From Cylicocyclus nassatus (lineage: Eukaryota; Nematoda; Chromadorea; Rhabditida; Strongylidae): 64,000 nt of DNA. A model generated the notes under the pieces. It ran no database searches, was not told the origin of the DNA, and saw nothing but the letters and a program-made list of their open reading frames with translations. Positions 57,445-64,000 of this stretch are shown piece after piece (the stretch's first letter is position 1; each line of letters starts with the position of its first letter). The stretch spans positions 35,095,441 through 35,159,440 of the forward strand of contig CATQJL010000316.1 of NCBI GenBank assembly GCA_958299035.1, given 5' to 3'. The translations under genes and the position numbers were made by a program.

Positions 57445-57941
57445 ACTGGTTAAGATGATGGTTTCGATCAAATTTGCGTTACCACGCATGGTATTATGCT
57501 AGCAAATGAGGGTGAGGAGACTCTAATCCCGCTGATTTTTATATTCTATCTTTGCAGAGATGTGCAATAAAAGGTCATTGAAAACACATGATAAAACTTT
57601 TATGCAATTCATCAATCAATACTATTGTATCGGAATAGATTATTCGGGACCCGTTATTGATGACAGTTATGGACAACCAATTTCAGTAAGAAAACAGTTC
57701 AGATGGTAGTGCATATTGATATCATAGACAAACAAAACTTTCTCGCAGAGATGGCGGATCGCGACAACTGCCACAAGCCTATGCCTTGGGCAAATCTCTT
57801 TCTTTGAAAAAATCACTGGGGTTCCTTGTTTGAGTCGCTTGAGCTTTATGTGAGAGTGTGAGACAATCTTTAGGTAGACACTAGCAATGTCCCTCCCCTG
57901 AGTTGTTGCCATTCCCCAACTTCCGGGACTTCCCCAAACTG

Positions 57942-60900
57942 TCAGACCAGCAAACCATTCCCACTAATCACCGGCATTGTTTGCGTGGGAGGCGGTGATG
58001 GTTCGTCAGTGAGTTGAAACTCATTAATGGAATGATAATGACCTATGGCAGTACTTCTTTCCTGTGGCTGTATTTCCACCCGGAACTTGCTCTTTTGCCG
58101 CGAATCTTCGCCAGCTAACTGTTCCTGAGGCGGTGAAACAGAACTGATCATGCTTTTCTTGGCCATCTGCCAGCTAGGCGCAGGATCAGTTCGCCATCGT
58201 CCTGGCCGTGGTGGCGAAGAAGCAACTGGCCATTCAGAGCCACCCGTTGAACCCGGGAATCCCGAGTCTGAACTGCTCACGTCATGGATGACTTCAGCTT
58301 GCGTCGTCTCCTCGTTATGGAGGACTGGCGCAGTGAAGGATGGTACGGATTCCTGAATGGGAACTACCATAAGGAGAATGGGATGAATATTCGAAACCAG
58401 CGATCAAACCTGGCTTTCTCGGGTTTCGGCCAGGGTCTGGGAGGCTACAGAGTTGAGACCCACTTCTCTTGGTCGCTCGCGAATTCGCTCATACAATCCG
58501 GTATCGAGCGCGTATTCCTGAACAATGCTTTTTGATAGATAAAAGTTTTGGAAGCTTGAGTAAGCGTCTCTCCGCTTAGCTAGAGATGCCCATGTTCCAA
58601 ACCGTGCCAGCGCGTGTCAGTGTCGTGTCAGCACCGTTCCTGCTCGTTAATCAGTGTCGATTGCGCCCACACGCATATGACGTTAGCAGGATGCTGGCAC
58701 GACGCTGGCACGGGCACTTTGAACACAGCCTTACCGAACGCTCACCTTTCCTATCCGCATATAACCTTCAGCTTCGTCATCTGATTCTCGATGTTCCCTC
58801 ACACGAAGCAGCGTTTGACTCTTCGGATCGAAACTCACTAAAGACGTTATCGCTCCCGTAGATCTACCAAATTCCTCCTCGTTTGGTCGTTCATCATAGT
58901 CGCGCAACTCCTGCGTCGTGAATATTCTACTGGGGAATATAGATAATGATTGACTTACCTCATGCATACTGGCACGGCGTGGTTGTTCAGACGATTTTCG
59001 GAAACGTCCACTGGCTGTAGAAGACGACCTCTTCGTAGGAGGTTGTGGCTGAATCTCGTCTTTATCAATCGATTTCACCGAAGAGTATTGATCGAAGTGG
59101 GGTTGGGGCTGGAGAAAATAACATATTTTAGTTACCTGATATAACTCTTTGTAGGTTACCATAGAATTTGGTCGCATCCTTGATCTCTTGGTTCTGTTAT
59201 TCCTTTCATAGGGATACGGTACACTACGTTGATTCTCAGGTAATGGTATCGTCGCCATATCGTCATAGGACGCAGTCATGTAGCCACTCCTGAATTATTT
59301 CTTCTCAAATTCTGTCATTTCTTTTGGAAATCTGGGGGTTGAAGGCAATGTTCGGAGCGAACGTATTTAAGAAAAGGGGTGGGCCCTCGATGTCGTTGGG
59401 ATCTGTTATGGGCGGGCACACTCAAGAAAAGGGGCGGAGCCATTGATGCGATGTTTTTTATGCAGCTAACAAGGGAATGGTCAGAAGTCGAAGTGGCCAA
59501 TCCATACAAGCTGCATACCATTCGATGCGGCTTAGAATGCTGATTTCAAGTCTGTCTTCCATATCTGCAGAGTGCCTTTGTAGGCGAAGTTATGAGCAGC
59601 TTTACTGCGAGAAAATCGCACAAAAAATCGCACAGAAACTGCGGAGGTAGGTACATCATTGCTCTTTTAGCTCACCTCTAGGTACATGCCATATCAAGCG
59701 ACTTGGTTGCATGTTTTGGTTCAACACTGAGCCGAGAATGGCTTTATACGGCCAAGTTTGCCCTTTTCGCGCACAGATTCTTAGCAAAATAACGACTTTT
59801 AACGGCTTATAACTTCGCTTACAAAGGCGCTCTGCAGATACGGAAGACAGATTTGAAATCAGCATTCTATGCTGCATCGAATGGTTTGCAGCTTGCTTGA
59901 ACTGGCTACTTCGATTTCTGACCATTCCCCTATAAGGAAGTTACGGAAACGTAACCAATGTCCACACATATCGGAATGCTCACTTTGGAATTTTTCGAAA
60001 TTTAAAAAACCTTCGTGGCCCGCCCCCCTCCCCGTATTTGTCACCAAGTTTCTCGAGGGCAGCGCCCATTTGGCATCAACGAAGCAAAGTATCTTCTTTG
60101 GTCCGGTCCATTGATATGGTCCTTTAAAGAGAAAATGAGACCGCAGTCTACGATTTTAGTGCCGCCCGCCCCCATGTCCCGCCCCGCCCATCCATAGATA
60201 CTGCTGTGTTCTGGCATTTTAAGAATAATCGATACACAATTAGTTTAACTATTTTTGAGGGCGTTCAGGATTTTTACTTTTGTAGGCACGAGAATGACAG
60301 GAATGGGGGATCTCGTCAACTTAACAAGAAAAAAATACCCGATATCAGTGGGCGATGACGTCATAGGTTGGCGGTGTTGACGCTTGATTTGTGCATACTG
60401 TGCTGGCAATGGCATCTTCGGCCTTTCCTTCTCTCGTCGTCGCTCCAGAATCACTATGATGCTGAGAATCATTGTGATTGCGGCCAGAATCACATGTAGC
60501 AGAGCTTGTCCGGCTTCGATTTGGTTATACGGTATTGCACACTGCGGTTGAACCCATTTTGACCTAAATAGGGAGTTTTATTGGTACGGTAAATCATGGA
60601 AATCTGCAGGTGACTTCTGCGTACCAAAATACCGACTATTTACGAGTTTCTTATAAAGCGAGTTTGAGGTGAAAAGACTTACTTTTGCAAATCGTAGTGA
60701 GCACCGCAAAAAGGTGTATGTCTCAAAAAGAACGAATAAGAGTACGGTAGTCCAGCCGATAATACTGGCCGTGATATATCACCGAAAATTCCAATATACC
60801 TGAAAATATGGTTCCGCCCATTAAAATAGGTGGATGCATTGATTAGTCCAACTTACCACAGAAAAACTAGCACATTTTGGCATATAGAGATTACGGTAGA

Positions 60901-60972
60901 GATTGTCAACGCAATGAGCAGGAATATTCGTTTTTGGCACACACCAAATAGCCCGGTGATACAGCATAGAAT
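57942..60972 (-). CDS. NKAIN-like membrane protein with long cytoplasmic tail (5' exons missing)
   Basis: Exons read on the - strand: 60972-60857, 60799-60683, 60563-60339, 59289-58746, 58517-58410 and 58352-57942. All junctions are in phase (1521 nt, 506 residues and TGA). The first exons give hydrophobic segments ILCCITGLFGV, then IFLLIALTISTVISI continuing to LVFLWYIGIFG, an external loop with Cys residues (RHTPFCGAHYDLQKSKWVQP), and a last membrane helix ALLHVILAAITMILSIIVIL followed by ERRREKERPK. The order and the C-AIPYNQIEAGQALLHVILA block resemble NKAIN (Na,K-ATPase beta-interacting) proteins, which have four membrane segments. The first segment and the start codon are not in this model. 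The tail of roughly 390 residues (Pro/Ser/Arg-rich) is far longer than in the ~207-residue vertebrate proteins. The gene is well supported; the family name is tentative. Confidence 0.62.
58585..58730. repeat. Fold-back family R4, copy 2, in an intron of the NKAIN-like gene
   Basis: GCCCATGTTCCAAACCGTGC on the left mirrors GCACGGGCACTTTGAACACA on the right, with GTCGTGTCAGCAC / GGCACGACGCTGG inside. It fills most of the 228-bp intron 58518-58745. Confidence 0.6.
59473..59929. repeat. Fold-back family R1, copy 2, in an intron of the NKAIN-like gene
   Basis: GGGAATGGTCAGAAGTCGAA at the left is mirrored by CGATTTCTGACCATTCCC at the right. Arms include TCTGTCTTCCATATCTGCAG and its inverse CTGCAGATACGGAAGACAGA. 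Confidence 0.75.
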
Positions 60973-61414
60973 CTGTAACATGTCATATTAATAAGAAAAC
61001 ATGGAAACTTAAAGCATGTAAAGAGAAATCTTGCAGAAGTTTTGTACTAATGCACCCTGGGGCCGATAAGATTGCTTAAATACTGAGGCTTTCAAGATTT
61101 TCAGGTAGCACTACCTCTCCTAACCACAATCACGAAATTTATAGACTTAATAGCGTTACGCTTCTGAAAGAATCACTTTTCCCCGCACTCCTTTTAAAAA
61201 TACTTTCGCGACCACTGCATTGGCTGGTAAAGTTTCCATTCACCTTAGATGACACTTGATCTATTGGATTATTAGGCCCGAATCGAATATTCAATTTTTC
61301 CGAAAATCTGATTTCTCAATATTATTGCCATCATAGAATATTCTGACATGATATATTTTTGGGATTGCGTATCTGATAATATGCAGTTTTGGCTAGTCTG
61401 CTGACATTTTCGCT

Positions 61415-61838
61415 TAAAGGCAGTGTCTCACCAAAATTTAGTTGCCGAGTTTTTTGCATTTAGCAAGCCTGTCGGAGCCTGTTTAGCACTGTATGGGCCT
61501 AAAATCGCACGAAGTTCCCAAAAACCCCGTTTTCTGGAGGCCCCACGAAAGCAACGTGGACGAGTTGTACCTTCCAACTTCAGCCTCAGCCACAGTGGCA
61601 GCAACAGAGGGGAGGTGGATGCCAAGTGGAGGGACATGTTCAAACGCGCAAGGGGGAAGACCGAAGGAGTCGTCCGCGCGTACCAACTCGCTCTCTGCGT
61701 ACCACTTTGAGCGAATTTTTCTCAGCGTGGATGGGGCCAAACTAAGTGGGACTTTTTGCAATGGTCTATTTCGAGGTCCCTATAATAGAATATGTGAAAA
61801 TCCGCGCGACGTCAACTTTGGTGAGACACTACCTTTAA
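61415..61838. mobile_element. TIR element of the AAAGGCAGTG family (about 424 bp)
   Basis: TTAAAGGCAGTGTCTCACCA at the left and TGGTGAGACACTACCTTTAA at the right. Internal short frames on both strands match nothing I recognise. Confidence 0.75.
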
Positions 61839-62627
61839 TTATCGTAATATAACCTACAGACAGAGTAAAGTAGAAATGCTAATGGTAACTTGGAATGCTA
61901 ATTTCAGCATATCAATAAATCACTTCAAAATCTGAAAAAAACATAATAAATATAGTATAAGAAAACACAAAACAGTAACAGAAAACACAAACAAATGACT
62001 CGTAAAATATTGACTTGCAAAAAGGCAATGACTTCACTTTTGCTTTATAATGTAACTGTCAACATGACCGCCTTAAATTAACAATAATTTGAATTTTCAA
62101 AAAAATGACCTGTTTGTTCTTCAGTGCTGTTTCGCCCTAAACTTTATGTTGGGCATTCATCGCCACTGCCCTTGTTTGAGAACTTTTTTGATTGTTTAGA
62201 CACCAAAGAATCCAGTTTCTAGATTTTCTGCAGATTCGCTTTCACAAAAGAAGAACCTCCATCTATTTAGGTCCCCATTAGTACCAAACAAACACTTTCC
62301 CATTTTCCCACAACTATCAAACTGATAACTCCTGTCCCTAATCACATTAACTCGTTAAACGAAAGTTAAAGGCGTAATCCGTTCGTGGACCAGTTCGTCC
62401 ACATCCATCAAACTGATGACCCCCACCGCTAATCTGCGACTTCCCTTTCCGGTTGTGATTCTCCTTCATAAAATGTGACCGAAACCAGCAAGCTGTGAGA
62501 GTTCGACCTTTATAATGTGGTTGTGTTCGCAGAATTACGACTACTCACGACATCGAAGTATATGAGGCGATACTCGCCAAATTTATGTGTTCACTGAGCG
62601 AATTTGACAAGTGCAAGGTTGCAGAGA

Positions 62628-63625
62628 GGGGGGGGGGGAATGAGGAGGAGGAGGTGAGGAAGTCTAGGACTTGAGTAGTCCGGATTTCTCTTGGAACTGT
62701 GACATCGTGGTTTGAGGAAAGAGGGCCAAGGATGGGGATGGCGGGGGGGGGGGTCCATGGTCTGGGTGGTTCAAGAATTCTGCTTTACACAGTGATGGAG
62801 AAAAGGGGGAATGGGAGTCCGTAAGCCGGAATTTCGCCGTTTCTTTGATCTTGACGAGTTCGAAATTTCCGGTTTATCTTTCTGACAATATAAGGGAAGA
62901 GGGGGGGGGGGGGTGCATGAAACTTTAATGCTTCGAAATTTTTATTTTATTTTTTGACGTCATATCTGCGCGATTTTACGGAACTCAAGGGAAATGTGAA
63001 AAGAGGAGGACAACCAAATATTTATGGAATAATGAGAGCGCTCTACAATGCTTAGAGGGAAGCTTGTTTGGTCGAAGTGGCCTTTTTAGATAAAACGTAT
63101 ACGTTATGAAAGAGCATAAAACGCTGCTTCCAGATCTGTCTTCGTTGTTTGCGGAACGTCTATGCACGAGGAGTTATGAGCGATTATTGTAGCAAAAGAT
63201 TGAACGTGCATATAGGAAAAAATGAACTGATAAAGTCTTAGTACTTTTGAATAAAGCAACCAAGTGTGATATATTTTATCTATCTTAGTATCTACTGAAT
63301 AAAGCTTTCTGAAGGATGTCATTGATCCTTTAAAGGGCTAGAAAAGATACTGCTTCCATAAACGTCATAATTCCGCGTCCATGAATGTTCCGCAGATAAG
63401 GAAGTCAGATTTGGAATCGAGTTTTGTGCCCTCCGATATAGTATACATTTCATCTAAAAAGACCACTTCGACTGAACTTTTCCGAATGGAAGCAGATCTG
63501 CTTGAGAAAATTCTTAAGAAATTTGTAAAGGGGTCAAACTGTCTGTATAAATTTTTGTCATATATTATAGCTTCTGAAGATTTAGCGAGCCTTCTCCAGG
63601 GGCGGGGTGAGGGGGGGGGGGGGGG
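62628..63625 (+). repeat. Cluster of long G runs
   Basis: Runs of 11-15 consecutive G at 62628-62638, 62743-62753, 62901-62913 and 63611-63625, all on the + strand. Similar runs occur at 15431-15452 (one A inside), 18384-18395, 21019-21030, 23046-23055, 24537-24550 and 27266-27276, and a C run at 28976-28987. Confidence 0.9.
63071..63472. repeat. Fold-back family R1, copy 3
   Basis: GTCGAAGTGGCCTTTTTAGA at the left mirrors TCTAAAAAGACCACTTCGAC at the right. Inner blocks CAGATCTGTCTTCGTTGTTT and TTCCGCAGATAAGGAAGTCA also pair. Confidence 0.75.
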
Positions 63626-64000
63626 AATTAGATCTTCATACTTTATCTGCCCATTAGTTGAAAAAAAATATATAAACTTGGATGTTTGCCACTCTTCCTC
63701 CATATCCTTTGTCGAAATGGTTTACAGTCACACTTTATAAGAGATCTAGATGGAAAGCTAATTTTCTACTCCCCCCCCCACTCTAGACTTTCCAGAACGT
63801 TCCCGTTTTCATCCATTCTCATAAATCATTCCACATCGCACTATTCAGGTTAGCAGCGATGTCAGAAAAAAGACATCTCGACCTGGTTCACTCTCGCTAC
63901 ATCCCGCTAATTTCGTTTCTTATCGCTGGTTGCTTTACTTGAGATTGGTGACTTATTGATTCTATTGATTGGTCTGGTGAATGGATAATCCCTCGATATG

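Larger units (their letters stand above)
43691..57941. other. Transposon-rich intergenic region
   Basis: Fourteen kilobases without a recognisable cellular gene. It holds fold-backs, TIR elements, two decayed mariner transposases, a decayed Penelope-like reverse transcriptase, a divergent dispersed repeat and a long palindrome, each listed separately. Stretches between them (for example 45.9-46.6, 47.5-48.9 and 51.7-52.1 kb) show only short frames. Confidence 0.6.
60973..64000. other. Upstream or first-intron region of the - strand NKAIN-like gene
   Basis: This region should contain, or lie inside an intron before, the missing N-terminal exons, but I could not find an exon ending in phase 0 with the expected first membrane segment. 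It holds a TIR element (61415-61838), a fold-back (63071-63472) and four long G runs between 62.6 and 63.6 kb. Confidence 0.45.

Noticed and set aside
62560..62640. Possible missing 5' exon of the NKAIN-like gene (frame ending KFGEYRLIYFDV before GTGAGT on the - strand)
   Set aside because: The frame has a TGA at its only possible acceptor, and the peptide does not look like the expected first membrane segment.
1..64000. tRNA, rRNA, spliced-leader RNA genes or CRISPR arrays
   Set aside because: No B-box-like GGTTCGANTCC with matching A box, no SL sequence and no regularly spaced direct repeats were seen by eye; a tRNAscan/Infernal run would be decisive.

Overview
The window is eukaryotic DNA from a nematode, most likely a clade V (strongylid or rhabditid-like) worm. 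Coding sequence is sparse and cut into many short exons. Introns are T-rich, with TTTCAG-type acceptors and GTAAG or GTGAG donors. Terminal-inverted-repeat elements, especially mariner-like ones, are scattered throughout. There is no sign of bacterial operons, CRISPR arrays or plasmid functions, and I recognised no tRNA, rRNA or spliced-leader RNA gene. All gene models below were built by hand from splice signals, phase continuity and remembered family features; none was checked against a database.

Three genes can be supported. (1) A srGAP / srgp-1 orthologue on the + strand runs from about 12.4 to 38.4 kb. It has 23 coding exons and predicts 1053 residues: F-BAR domain, RhoGAP domain with an arginine finger, then a long Ser/Thr/Asn-rich tail without SH3. 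Exon 1A (12419-12548) carries the canonical family N-terminus and is separated from exon 2 by a 12.2 kb intron. Two further possible first exons (19369 and 20485) lie in that intron and end in the same phase. One srgp-1 intron is GC-AG, and the 3' end offers two alternative C-termini. (2) A small + strand OXLD1-like gene (42371-43690) has three exons and 125 residues with the Pro-Pro-Pro-Glu-Pro / Cys-Cys / Cys-x2-Cys signature. (3) A - strand gene (60972 down to 57942) encodes a membrane protein that I assign tentatively to the NKAIN family, with an unusually long cytoplasmic tail. Its N-terminal exons were not found.

The rest is intergenic or intronic DNA with many mobile-element remains: mariner-type TIR elements at about 6.1, 15.7, 25.0, 41.6, 49.3 and 50.7 kb; two decayed mariner transposase copies (47.1 and 53.9 kb); a decayed Penelope-like reverse transcriptase (- strand, about 55.2-56.3 kb); a TTAA-flanked piggyBac-type MITE (39.7 kb); a 134-bp MITE with a perfect 9-bp target duplication nested inside a mariner element (25.35 kb); and at least four dispersed fold-back families. 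A 154-bp near-perfect double palindrome sits at 57.29 kb. Long G runs are frequent.

Region by region: 1-12.4 kb holds no confident gene; 12.4-38.4 kb is srgp-1; 38.4-42.4 kb is MITE-rich intergenic DNA; 42.4-43.7 kb is OXLD1; 43.7-57.9 kb is a graveyard of transposons; 57.9-61 kb is the NKAIN-like gene; 61-64 kb is repeat-rich DNA upstream of, or intronic to, that gene. The three genes have no evident joint function. I did not find a novel multi-gene system. The most interesting biology is the promoter and terminus choice of srgp-1 and the nested element architecture.
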